This document shows, piece after piece, positions 33,922 to 41,978 of a stretch of 64,000 nt of DNA (position 1 is its first letter; each line of letters begins with the position of its first letter). The DNA is from Phenylobacterium koreense (lineage in GTDB: Bacteria > Pseudomonadota > Alphaproteobacteria > Caulobacterales > Caulobacteraceae). The notes beneath the pieces are model-generated. The model was not told the origin of the DNA and made no database searches. It was given only the letters and a program-made list of their open reading frames with translations. The position numbers and the translations under genes are program-made. The stretch is from contig NZ_JBEPLU010000001.1 in assembly GCF_040545335.1 (NCBI RefSeq), positions 1,116,001 to 1,180,000 on the forward strand, in the 5' to 3' direction.

Positions 33922-34305
33922 ATGCCCGCCGCCGCCCGAGTGACCTCATTCCGCCGTCCCTATGTCGAGCCGATGTTCCTGTTCGAAGCGCGCCGGCCGA
34001 TCGTGCCCGCCAACGCCGAGATGATCGAGCAGGTCATCACCCATGCGGACGTGATGGTTCGCCAGTCCGGCGGCCGCATGAAGCTGCGCCTGACCCACGG
34101 CATGATCGCCGCCCTGCAGGCCGAGGGCCGCCTTGGGCCGGACGCTTCGCGCCTGGCCGACCTGACCGTGATCTGGGACGAGGCGGAGGGCCAGGTCGTC
34201 ACCGTGCGCGACGACGCCCGCCTGCGCGACGCGGCCGCCCGCTGGGCCGACTGGGACGCCCTGTTCGACGAAGAAAGCTTCGCGCCGGTGAGCGAGGCGG
34301 CCTGA
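33922..34305 (+). CDS. Hypothetical protein divergent from the WYL regulator
   Basis: A 127-aa soluble protein starting at an ATG with AAGGAGC 6 nt upstream; a much longer open frame upstream is antisense to the regulator and discarded. It opens with AARVTSFRRPYVEPMFLFEA, then EMIEQVITHADVMVRQSGGR, and ends in an acidic tail (DWDALFDEESFAPVSEAA). No catalytic motif or known family is visible. It shares the promoter region with the WYL regulator, so it is the most likely direct target, yet its role cannot be read from sequence. The convergent flippase gene ends 5 nt away. Confidence 0.75.
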   Translation: MPAAARVTSFRRPYVEPMFLFEARRPIVPANAEMIEQVITHADVMVRQSGGRMKLRLTHGMIAALQAEGRLGPDASRLADLTVIWDEAEGQVVTVRDDARLRDAAARWADWDALFDEESFAPVSEAA

Positions 34306-34310
34306 CCGCC

Positions 34311-35795
34311 TCAACCCGGCAAGCTGGTCGTAGCCTGGCGCGCCACCACGCCTCGGACCTTTGCCAGCGCCTCCCGGCGCACCCGACCGCCGACGAACAG
34401 GATGAGCGCCAGCGCGTAGACCGCGGCGCCGAGCGCGACTGCACACGCAACGTAGAGCCACCCGTTGGCGAAGACCTCCCGTCGGCCGGAGAACAGCAGT
34501 ACGGCGAGCGCCATCACCGAAGCGGCCAGGCCCTGCGGCAGGACCGCCCTGATCGCGTCCAGGATCAAACCTCCAGCGGCGCGTTTGAACACCCATAGCT
34601 GGAAGATCATCGCCAGATAGCACCGCGCGACGTAAGCCGCGGCGGTCGCCCTTAGCCCGAACGGAACAGCCAGGGCGCACAAGACCGCGGTCCCGACCAG
34701 ATCGATCGCGGCCAGGCGAACGACCAGGTCCGCCCGTCCAAGCGCGGTCAGCGCCGGGCCGATGAAGAAGTTCAGCGCATAGGGCGTCACCAGCCAGGCC
34801 AGGATCTGCGCCAAGGCGATGCTGGGCGCCCATTTCGCCCCATAGATCAAAGGGATCAGCTCGTTCGCGAGCACGCCGAAACCGACGATGCAGGGAAAGG
34901 ACACCGCCGCGCTGATCGCCACCATTCGCAGATATGACCGGCGAAAAGCTTCGCGATCGGATTGAAGCTTGGCCAGCATCGGCAGCGAGACCAGGGAGAA
35001 GGGTGTGATCGTGCCCTGGGAGATGAGCTCCGTCGACTTCCAGGCCATCCGGTAGAAGCCGACCGCTCCGGCGCCGAAGGCGTGCGAGATGATCAGGTCC
35101 TGCACCCGGGCGGTGAACAGGACGATGATCTGTGAGAGGGCGATGTTGCCGCCGAGCTGTAGTTGGGCCTTCAGGGTCGAAAACGAAAACTGGAAACCTG
35201 GCCGCCATCGGAAGGCGCTCCAGGCCACCAGGGTGTTGATGACCTCGGCGACGTACCGCTGGATGACCAGGCTCCAGACACCGAACCCGTTCAGCGCGGC
35301 CAGCACCGCCAGGCCGCTCGCGAAAAGCCCGCTCAACAGCGACCGCAACGCCAAGGACTTGTGCCCGAATTCCCGCAGATTGCGGGACATGTGGCTGGCT
35401 CCCAGCGCGGTGATCGGCAGCACGAAGCCGAGCGTCGCTACGACCGCGCCGCCCTCGGGTCGACCGAAAGCCACCGAGATCGGCTGCTGTGCGACCAGGC
35501 CGCCCAGCGCCAGGAACGAGGCCAGGCCCATGTTGCTCCAGAAGAGCGTGTCGGCGAGCTTCGGCGTGACCTCGCGCGCCCGATAAAAGCCGCTCACCAA
35601 TCCGCCCGACACGATGATCTTGCCTGCCTCGGCGTAGACGAAGGCGACGGCGAAGAGCCCGAACTCGGCCGCCGACAGCAGCCGCGCCATCACGAAGAAG
35701 GCGACGAGATTGAAAATCTGGTCGCTGCCGAAACGCACGAAGGACCAAAACACCGACGCCGAGACCTTGCGGTCCAATCTGGGCGAGCTTGCCAT
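34311..35795 (-). CDS. Lipopolysaccharide/exopolysaccharide flippase (Wzx/MOP superfamily)
   Basis: A 494-aa integral membrane protein with about 12-14 hydrophobic segments. The start (VSASVFWSFVRFGSDQIFNL and ARLLSAAEFGLFAVAFVYAE) is characteristic of Wzx/RfbX-type polysaccharide transporters of the MOP superfamily. Such proteins flip lipid-linked oligosaccharides across the inner membrane. It is isolated: no glycosyltransferases or polymerase lie next to it; rfbC and a GT2 gene are 25 kb away. It is followed upstream by a long gene-free stretch. Confidence 0.9.
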   Translation of the reverse strand: MASSPRLDRKVSASVFWSFVRFGSDQIFNLVAFFVMARLLSAAEFGLFAVAFVYAEAGKIIVSGGLVSGFYRAREVTPKLADTLFWSNMGLASFLALGGLVAQQPISVAFGRPEGGAVVATLGFVLPITALGASHMSRNLREFGHKSLALRSLLSGLFASGLAVLAALNGFGVWSLVIQRYVAEVINTLVAWSAFRWRPGFQFSFSTLKAQLQLGGNIALSQIIVLFTARVQDLIISHAFGAGAVGFYRMAWKSTELISQGTITPFSLVSLPMLAKLQSDREAFRRSYLRMVAISAAVSFPCIVGFGVLANELIPLIYGAKWAPSIALAQILAWLVTPYALNFFIGPALTALGRADLVVRLAAIDLVGTAVLCALAVPFGLRATAAAYVARCYLAMIFQLWVFKRAAGGLILDAIRAVLPQGLAASVMALAVLLFSGRREVFANGWLYVACAVALGAAVYALALILFVGGRVRREALAKVRGVVARQATTSLPG

Positions 35796-36488
35796 GTACT
35801 ACCGTGGGTTACGCGCAAACGGGGGCGCAAGAAACACCCAGTTTCACACCCCAGCAACCCACCTCGATCACGCCGGCGCCGATTGATGATCAATTGCCCA
35901 TCTTACAGCAAAACGCCACCACACAGGTCACGCGAGGCCAATCATACTTGAAACAGGCTCGACCATACGCACGTACAACCCTCTAGAATCTGAGATTAAT
36001 TACACAATCGGTTCCACAAGCTTCCGCGATTCTATTCGCATGGCTCGAAATTCTCGCAACGCGCAGGCCGTTAACACTTTATAAGCAAATGCAGCGAGAT
36101 TGCACCACCCTCAGTTGAGGACGGGTGGCGTGATGCCTTTCCCTTGTACGGCTTTGAGTCAGGCGTTCGCGCACGGGTCGCTCGCTCCCCTCCGCGCACT
36201 CCGTTCCACGCCCGCATCGCCGCGCCAGAGCGCGCCTTGTGTCAGGCGGCCGCCCGCGGCCAGGCGGAGACCTGCGCCTTCCACGCCAAGTTCGACCGAC
36301 AGCCGGAAAGTGTTGAAATGCACCCGATCCTAGCGACCCACCGAGGCTTACTGCTGGCCTCGACCACCCTGGCGTTAAGCGCCTCGCTCCTAGCCTCGAG
36401 CCCCGCCCTCGTCGCCTGCACGACAGCAGGCATTACCTTGCGACTCATTCGCAATCGCAATACAGTCGACGGGCATCAGGAGCACGCC
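35796..36488. other. Long gene-free stretch between flippase and a hypothetical gene
   Basis: About 690 nt. The first 270 nt (to about 36090) are AT-rich and stop-laden in all frames. At 36105-36128 lies a hairpin (CCAC-CCTC-AGTT-GAGG-ACGG-GTGG) not far after a possible promoter-like TTAACACTTTATAAG. From about 36140 a frame is open into the downstream gene and would encode a signal-like stretch from an ATG at 36318, but it lacks a ribosome site. It may hold a small RNA or long leader; nothing can be assigned. Confidence 0.4.
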
Positions 36489-37004
36489 ATGCCCATTCCC
36501 GACGACCACGCCCGGCTGTCCGACCTGACCCAGGGCGAGCACATGCTGCTCTGGGCGTTCCGCGCCGCCGCCTTCGGGGTCGCCGACTGCCGCCTGGTCC
36601 GCCGCCAGTTCGAGGACGCCTGCGGCCCGGTAGGCATCGAGGCGCTGACCGCGCTGACCGTGTTCGTGAGCGAACTCGCCGCCAGCGGCCGGCGCAGGGT
36701 CACCCTGGCGGCTCCCGGATCCTATCGGCTGACCTGCGACGAACAGACGATCCTCGCCCTCTTCGCCTCCGCGCAGGCCGAGGACTACCCGCGCCTCGAG
36801 GCGCATCTGATCTGGCTGCTGGCCGATACGCCGCGCGCGCCCTTTGCGGCCGCCGCCTGCCTGGTGGCCCAGGCCTTCGCCATGAATGGCCTGCTCCTGC
36901 GACTACCGACCGTCGAGACTGCGCCCACGCCCCGCGAGCCCTCGAATCCGAAAGGAATCCTGCGATTTTCCTCGTTCGGCGCGGCCGCCTGCAATCACGC
37001 CTAG
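36489..37004 (+). CDS. Hypothetical 171-aa protein
   Basis: The ATG at 36489 has GGAG about 8 nt upstream and begins the coherent part of the frame (MPIPDDHARLSDLTQGEHML). The protein is alpha-helical, with LLWAFRAAAFGVADCRLVRR, FEDACGPVGIEALTALTVFV, VTLAAPGSYRLTCDEQTILA and DYPRLEAHLIWLLADTPRAP. It is soluble or peripheral, with no catalytic motif. I do not recognise the family. It is followed 89 nt later by a methyltransferase on the same strand. The alternative start at 36318 would add a hydrophobic leader. Confidence 0.7.
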   Translation: MPIPDDHARLSDLTQGEHMLLWAFRAAAFGVADCRLVRRQFEDACGPVGIEALTALTVFVSELAASGRRRVTLAAPGSYRLTCDEQTILALFASAQAEDYPRLEAHLIWLLADTPRAPFAAAACLVAQAFAMNGLLLRLPTVETAPTPREPSNPKGILRFSSFGAAACNHA

Positions 37005-37093
37005 ACGAGAGACGCTTCACGCACGGCAAGGTCTCTTCATTCAGCCCGACTTTGGTGGGAGAACATTGGTCTTCCAGCCCAAAGGAGGCTGAC

Positions 37094-38164
37094 ATGCCGA
37101 ATGACAAACCTGTCGATCAGGGCAAGCTCGAAGCTTTTCAAGGAAAGATGGTCGGGGACATGGGCGCGGCGATCTCCGCGGCTCTCGTGCTCATCGGCGA
37201 CAAGCTCGGCCTCTACCGGACCCTAGCCGAGATCGGCCCGGCCAGTTCGCTCGATCTGGCGAACGCAGCCGGCGCGGCAGAGCGCTATGTCCGCGAATGG
37301 CTCGCCGCCCAGGCGGCCTCCGGCTATGTCGAATACGACCGCACGACCGGCCGTTTCTCCATGAGCCCCGAACAGGCGATGGTCTTCGCCGACGAAGGCG
37401 GGCCGGCCTTCATGGCTGGCGGATTCGAAGTGCTCGCCGCCATGTTCCGCGACGAGCCGAAGGTCACCGACGTGTTCAAGAGCGGCAAGGGCCTGGGCTG
37501 GCACGAGCACGACTCCTGCCTGTTCCGCGGCACCGAACGGTTCTTCCGCCCGGGCTATAACGCCAACCTCACCTCGGCCTGGATACCGGCGCTGGAAGGG
37601 GTGGAAGCGCGGCTGAACGAGGGCGCGCGCGTAGCCGATGTCGGCTGCGGCCATGGCGCTTCCACCGTGCTGATGGCGAAGGCTTACCCCAAGTCGCGGT
37701 TCTACGGCTTCGACTATCACGGCCCATCGATCGAACGGGCGCGCCAGTCGGCACGCGAAGCCGGCGTGGAAGACCGCGTCGAGTTCGAGGTCGCCACCGC
37801 CAAGGACTTCAACGGCGGCGCCTATGACATGGTGGCGATCTTCGATGCGCTCCACGACATGGGCGATCCGGTCGGCGCCGCGCGCCATATCCGTGAGAAC
37901 CTGGCGCCCGACGGCGCCTGGCTGCTGGTCGAACCCTATGCTCACGACGATCTGGCCGACAACCTGAACCCCATCGGTCGATTGTTCTATTCGGCCTCCA
38001 CCATGATCTGCACGCCCGCCTCGCTCAGTCAGGAGGTGGGTCTGGGCCTAGGCGCCCAGGCCGGGGAGGCGAAGCTGCGCAAGGTCGCCGAAGAAGCCGG
38101 GTTCACTCGCTTCAAACGCGCCGCCGAGACGCCGTTCAACATGGTCTTCGACGTCCGCCCCTAA
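37094..38164 (+). CDS. SAM-dependent methyltransferase with N-terminal winged helix (Rv2258c-like)
   Basis: A 356-aa protein. The N-terminal dimerisation/winged-helix part (about 20-110: GAAISAALVLIGDKLGLYRT, ANAAGAAERYVREWLAAQAA) is followed by a class I methyltransferase domain with motif I VADVGCGHGASTVLMAKAYP, an acidic strand end FYGFDYHGPSIERARQ, and YDMVAIFDALHDMGDP. This is the Rv2258c-like architecture, typical of small-molecule O- or N-methyltransferases. AAAGGAGG precedes the ATG at 37094. The substrate is unknown. The SLC13 transporter gene converges with 3 nt between the stop codons. Confidence 0.9.
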   Translation: MPNDKPVDQGKLEAFQGKMVGDMGAAISAALVLIGDKLGLYRTLAEIGPASSLDLANAAGAAERYVREWLAAQAASGYVEYDRTTGRFSMSPEQAMVFADEGGPAFMAGGFEVLAAMFRDEPKVTDVFKSGKGLGWHEHDSCLFRGTERFFRPGYNANLTSAWIPALEGVEARLNEGARVADVGCGHGASTVLMAKAYPKSRFYGFDYHGPSIERARQSAREAGVEDRVEFEVATAKDFNGGAYDMVAIFDALHDMGDPVGAARHIRENLAPDGAWLLVEPYAHDDLADNLNPIGRLFYSASTMICTPASLSQEVGLGLGAQAGEAKLRKVAEEAGFTRFKRAAETPFNMVFDVRP

Positions 38165-38167
38165 GGC

Positions 38168-39496
38168 TCAGAACGGGAAGAATATCGGGATCGCGATCAT
38201 CGCGGCGACGTAGGTGACGAGGTTCAGCGGCGCGCCGACACGCACGAAGTCCATGTAGCTGTAGCCGCCCACCTGGAAGACCAGCACATTGGTCTGGTAG
38301 CCGAAGGGCGTGGCGAAGGCCGCGCTGGCGGCCATCATCACCCCGACCAGGAAGGGCCGCGGATCGACGCCCAGGCTTTCGGCCAGCGCTACGGCGACGG
38401 GCGCCAGCAACACGGCCACCGCTGCATTGGAGAGGAACTCCGTCGCCACCAGCGTCACACCGTAGAGGATGATCAAGGCGGCCAGCGGGCCGAACGGCCT
38501 GATGAAGCCGATCAGCAACTCGGTGCCGGCGGCGGCGAGGCCGGTGATCTCTATCGACATGCCGACCACCACCATTCCGGCGATCAGCAGCAGCACGTCC
38601 GGTCGAAGACCCGCGTAAGCTTCCTCGGCGCTGACGACGCGCATCAGGATCAGCGAGACCGCCCCCGCGAAGGCCGCCGCCGCGATCGGCGCCCAGCCCG
38701 CAGCCGCGGCGGCCACCACCGCCACGAACACGGCCAGCGAGAGGAAGGCCTTGCGGGGCTGCAATGGGCGGTCCGCCGCGCCGAACAAGGCGACATCTCC
38801 AAGGACCGCATCGCCGGCGCCGCCCTCATAGCCACGCTGCTCGCCGAGCGGAATCGGAGCCCGGGGCGATGCGATCTTGTCGTCCTCCTTCGGAAGAAGA
38901 CGCGTGCCGACCAGATAGAGGTAGAGCGCCCCGGCCCCGGCCACGGTCAGTCCGACGGGGGTGATCTCGAAGAGGCTGAAGGCCGGCTGGCCGGCGTTGC
39001 GCGCCATGTCGTTGACGAGCAGGTTGGTCGAGGTGCCGATCAGAGTCAGCAGCCCGCCCAGCACCGTCACGTAGCTCAGCGGCATGAGGAAGCGCTTGGG
39101 TGAAAGCCCCAGAGAGGTCGCCACGTCCTTGATGATGGGCGCGGCCAGTACGACGATCGGGGTGTTGTTTAGGAAGCCGCCCACAGAGCCGCACAGGCCG
39201 ATCACCAGCCAAAGCCCTCGCTCGCCCAGCCGGGCGCACATCCGCGTCGCCTGACGGATCAGCAGCCCGAGCAGGCCCGACAGCTCGATGGCGTAGGCGA
39301 TGACGAACAGCGAAGCCAGCGCGAGGATGGCGGGGCTGGCGAAGGCGCCCTGCACCTCGCTCGGCCGGACGACGCCGAGCAGCAGCAGCGCGGCGGCGGC
39401 CGAAAGCGCGGCGACATCGGACCGGACCCGCCCATGAATCAGGACGCCGACAACGGCGACCAGAACGACGAGCGCCGCGATCTGATCGAAATTCAT
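38168..39496 (-). CDS. SLC13/DASS-family sodium-coupled anion transporter
   Basis: A 442-aa inner-membrane protein. The two inverted repeats of the divalent-anion/Na+ symporter family are visible through their hairpin motifs: GGFLNNTPIVVLAAPI and the second-half TEFLSNAAVAVLLAPVAVAL (SNT/SNA type), and GTSTNLLVNDMARNAGQ and FATPFGYQTNVLVFQVGGYS. Substrates in this family include sulfate, phosphate and C4/C6 carboxylates. It lacks the TrkA-C (RCK_C) insert common in sulfate-type members. It is monocistronic on the minus strand. Confidence 0.88.
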   Translation of the reverse strand: MNFDQIAALVVLVAVVGVLIHGRVRSDVAALSAAAALLLLGVVRPSEVQGAFASPAILALASLFVIAYAIELSGLLGLLIRQATRMCARLGERGLWLVIGLCGSVGGFLNNTPIVVLAAPIIKDVATSLGLSPKRFLMPLSYVTVLGGLLTLIGTSTNLLVNDMARNAGQPAFSLFEITPVGLTVAGAGALYLYLVGTRLLPKEDDKIASPRAPIPLGEQRGYEGGAGDAVLGDVALFGAADRPLQPRKAFLSLAVFVAVVAAAAAGWAPIAAAAFAGAVSLILMRVVSAEEAYAGLRPDVLLLIAGMVVVGMSIEITGLAAAGTELLIGFIRPFGPLAALIILYGVTLVATEFLSNAAVAVLLAPVAVALAESLGVDPRPFLVGVMMAASAAFATPFGYQTNVLVFQVGGYSYMDFVRVGAPLNLVTYVAAMIAIPIFFPF

Positions 39497-39575
39497 CTGT
39501 CCGTGCAGACCCGGCGAACCCGTTCACGTCAAGGTTTTTGACGCGCCTGCTCCCCGCCATGCTAGCTTGTCGGCC

Positions 39576-40412
39576 ATGCCTCCCGCAGATGTGAAGAGAA
39601 CGCTCCGTTCCCCGGCGCGCGCGGGCGCCGTCATCGCCCTGGCCCTGCTGGGCGCCTGCAGCCGCGGCGAGCAAGCCGCTCCGCCGCCCAAGATCGCGCC
39701 GCCGCCCGCCGAAAAGCCGGCTGTCCTGGCGCCGCCGCCGAACCTGGATCGGGCCGGACTCCTGGCCGCCATGGCGGACGCCGCCTCGGCCTATGCCGCG
39801 GGCGCCGCTGTGCAGAGCGCCGATCCTCTGGTGGGGCGGACCTTCGTGGCGCGCATGCCCTTCGGTTGCCTGGGCCCGCACGCGGCGAAGGACGCCCAGC
39901 CTGGCCTCGCCCGCTGGAGCTCCGGCGCCAATGGCCGGACCATCGAACTCGGCCTCGCCCCCGCCGACTGGACCAAGACCCCGCTGATGGCCGCCGCGGT
40001 CGGCGACAAGGTGTGGGAGCGAGTTGAAGGCTACTGGATCGACCGCCCCTGGCTGAAGGGCGAGGCGTGCCCGTCCACGCCGCAGGCAGGAGCTAGCCTG
40101 GTCGCACTCCCCTCACCCCAGACTATGGGGATCGCCGCGGTGTTCGCGCCTGACGACTCGCGACTGTCCCAACGCAAGGGCCGCCCCTACAGCTTCACCA
40201 TCCGCGGCTCGGAGGATGTGCTGCCGGTCCCGCCGCCGGAAGGTTACCGCCTGGTGCTGGAGGGCCGGATCGTCGCCTTCCCGGACGGTCGCGCCGTCAA
40301 TTGCCGCTCCGAGGGCCCCGACCAAAGACCCATCTGCATCGTGGCGACCCAGCTCGATCGCGTAGCCTTCGAAGACGGCGGGACCGGCGCTCAAATCAGC
40401 GAGTGGCGATGA
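39576..40412 (+). CDS. Hypothetical lipoprotein
   Basis: 278 aa from the ATG at 39576; a TTG three codons earlier is possible. The lipoprotein signal (SPARAGAVIALALLGACSRG) is followed by a proline-rich spacer and a domain with conserved-looking cysteines (FGCLGPHAAKDAQPGLARWS, GEACPSTPQAG, VNCRSEGPDQRPICIV). Two cysteine pairs could form disulfides in the periplasm. No family recognised. It is divergent from the SLC13 gene and 49 nt before a small acetyltransferase on the same strand. Confidence 0.75.
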   Translation: MPPADVKRTLRSPARAGAVIALALLGACSRGEQAAPPPKIAPPPAEKPAVLAPPPNLDRAGLLAAMADAASAYAAGAAVQSADPLVGRTFVARMPFGCLGPHAAKDAQPGLARWSSGANGRTIELGLAPADWTKTPLMAAAVGDKVWERVEGYWIDRPWLKGEACPSTPQAGASLVALPSPQTMGIAAVFAPDDSRLSQRKGRPYSFTIRGSEDVLPVPPPEGYRLVLEGRIVAFPDGRAVNCRSEGPDQRPICIVATQLDRVAFEDGGTGAQISEWR

Positions 40413-40461
40413 GCCGGCCGCACGCTTAAGTTTGGCGTCGAATCTTCCAGAGAGGACCGCG

Positions 40462-40767
40462 ATGATCGACCTGCCCGAAGTGGTGCGCACCGACAAACGC
40501 TTCGAGATCCGTGTCGGCGATGACGTCGCCTTCGCGGAATATCGCCTAAGGGGCGACAGCGTGATCTTTCCGCACACCGTCGTGCCCGAGGCCTTCGGCG
40601 GCCAGGGCGTGGGCAAGCGGCTGGTCGAGGCGGGCCTGGCCTTCGCGCGCGAGCAGAAGCTCTGGGTGCGGCCACACTGCCCCTTCTTCCACGCCTACAT
40701 CGCCAAGCGCCCCGAGCTGCACGAACTGGTGCACCCCGACGAGCGCCCGTCGCTGATCAAGGCCTAG
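40462..40767 (+). CDS. YjdJ-type small N-acetyltransferase (GNAT)
   Basis: A 101-aa protein of the short GNAT subgroup (Gcn5-related, YjdJ/At1g77540 type). The fold's remaining strands carry VAFAEYRLRGDSVIFPHTVV and the acetyl-CoA motif EAFGGQGVGKRLVEAGLAFA, ending in LWVRPHCPFFHAYIAKRPEL, which contains the conserved cysteine of this group. The start at 40462 has GAGAGGA about 6 nt upstream. The substrate is unknown. Confidence 0.9.
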   Translation: MIDLPEVVRTDKRFEIRVGDDVAFAEYRLRGDSVIFPHTVVPEAFGGQGVGKRLVEAGLAFAREQKLWVRPHCPFFHAYIAKRPELHELVHPDERPSLIKA

Positions 40768-40787
40768 CGGAAACGCGCTCTAGGCGC

Positions 40788-41084
40788 TCAGTAGCGCCAG
40801 CCCGGCGGATGGGGCGTCGTCGCGCCTTCGAGGTCCAGCATGATCTCGTCCACATAGCACCAGCCCCAGCCGTCGGGCGGATCGTAGGTCTCCATGATCG
40901 GGTGGCTGGTGGCGTGGAAATGCTTGGTGGCGTGCTGATTGGGCGAGTCGTCGCAACACCCGACATGACCGCAGGCGCGACAGAGGCGCAAATGCACCCA
41001 GCCCGAGCCGATCTTCAGGCATTCTTCGCAGCCGTCGGCCGAGGGCGTGACCTCGCGAAGATAGGCGCCGTGCGTGCAGGTCAT
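40788..41084 (-). CDS. UBP-type zinc finger protein
   Basis: 98 aa from an ATG at 41084 that overlaps the stop codon of the ThuA-like gene (ATGA). It consists almost entirely of a ZnF-UBP domain: C3/H5, C19-x2-C22, C35-x2-C38, C43, and histidines in NQHATKHFHATSHPIM. In eukaryotes this fold reads the C terminus of ubiquitin; in bacteria it occurs as a stand-alone protein of unknown role. The C terminus (WGWCYVDEIMLDLEGATTPH) completes the domain. The overlap indicates co-translation with the ThuA-like protein. Confidence 0.88.
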   Translation of the reverse strand: MTCTHGAYLREVTPSADGCEECLKIGSGWVHLRLCRACGHVGCCDDSPNQHATKHFHATSHPIMETYDPPDGWGWCYVDEIMLDLEGATTPHPPGWRY

Positions 41085-41917
41085 GGGCTCAGCCACTCCG
41101 CCAGGTTTCGATAGTAGCGTTCGACCGCCTGACGGCCGCGCGGGTCGGTGAGGATCCGATCGGAGGCCTGCTCGCTGACGAAGCTCGGGCAGCCGCTGCG
41201 CGGATCGAGATTGTAGTCGCAGAAGTGATGGAAGGTGGACTGGGCGACCGCCCGTCCCTGCCCGGGGACACGCCCTTCGAAGGCCACGATGAGGTTGAAC
41301 CGCGCGCCGGTCGCCTCGCTGACTCCGGTGGCGATGACGTGCGCGTCGGGCTCGTCGGCCGGCGCTGTGACGGCGCCCTCATGCGGGTGCGAGGGCAGGA
41401 AGGCCAGGAGCCCGCCCGCCCCGTCGTCCAGCAACGGATGCGCCTCATCCTCGACCTGGATGGCCTGGAAATCGCCATTGGCGCCAGAGTGGTAGTTGGG
41501 CCAGTCGATATTGGTGGTCACCACGTCGTCGCGCCGGCGCCGACGCACGTCGGGCTCAGGGTTGGCGCTGTGGAAGTGGTGCGCCTTGCCCACTCCGCCG
41601 AGCGCGCAGACCGAGCAACCGAGATCCTGGTGGTCGCGGGTGACCAGAAGCCCTCCGCCCCCGGCGCGGAAACGGCTGATGGCGGCGCATTCGTCGGCAT
41701 GGATGCCGTCGCCCGTATCCACGGCGAACAGCCAGAGCTGGTCGAAGTCGGCCTGGTCCAGGTTAGCCAGCACCGGATCGGCGCCGGCCTGTCGATCGCG
41801 GGCGACGACCTCGTGGCCCAGGCCGCGCAAATAGTTCGCCAAGATGGAGAAACGGCCGACATGCCAGTCGTCCTCCGCGGACGGAATCGTCGTCTGGATC
41901 AGTATCCGCTTGGCCAT
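41081..41917 (-). CDS. ThuA-like / glutamine-amidotransferase-like fold protein
   Basis: A 278-aa cytoplasmic protein. The Rossmann-like start KRILIQTTIPSAEDDWHVGR is followed by LWLFAVDTGDGIHADECAAI, a glycine-rich turn (FRAGGGGLLVTRDHQDLGCS) and GRAVAQSTFHHFCDYNLDPR. The pattern fits the ThuA/class I amidotransferase-like superfamily, whose members often serve sugar or trehalose metabolism, but no catalytic triad is secure. A basic patch RRRRR interrupts the middle. It is co-translated with the UBP zinc finger gene, with no other partner. Confidence 0.65.
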   Translation of the reverse strand: MAKRILIQTTIPSAEDDWHVGRFSILANYLRGLGHEVVARDRQAGADPVLANLDQADFDQLWLFAVDTGDGIHADECAAISRFRAGGGGLLVTRDHQDLGCSVCALGGVGKAHHFHSANPEPDVRRRRRDDVVTTNIDWPNYHSGANGDFQAIQVEDEAHPLLDDGAGGLLAFLPSHPHEGAVTAPADEPDAHVIATGVSEATGARFNLIVAFEGRVPGQGRAVAQSTFHHFCDYNLDPRSGCPSFVSEQASDRILTDPRGRQAVERYYRNLAEWLSP

Positions 41918-41978
41918 GGCCGACCTCCGACCAGTAGGCTAACGACAGGTGGCCGCCGACTGCAACCTGGACGAGGGT

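Noticed and set aside
33946..35748. A 600-codon minus-strand frame overlapping the flippase in another frame
   Set aside because: The flippase frame has the membrane segments and family motifs; the alternative is a shifted shadow running into the opposite-strand gene.
36318..36488. An N-terminal extension with signal-like leader on the 171-aa hypothetical protein
   Set aside because: The ATG at 36318 lacks a ribosome-binding site, while the ATG at 36489 has GGAG; the upstream part reads like non-coding DNA. Not fully excluded.
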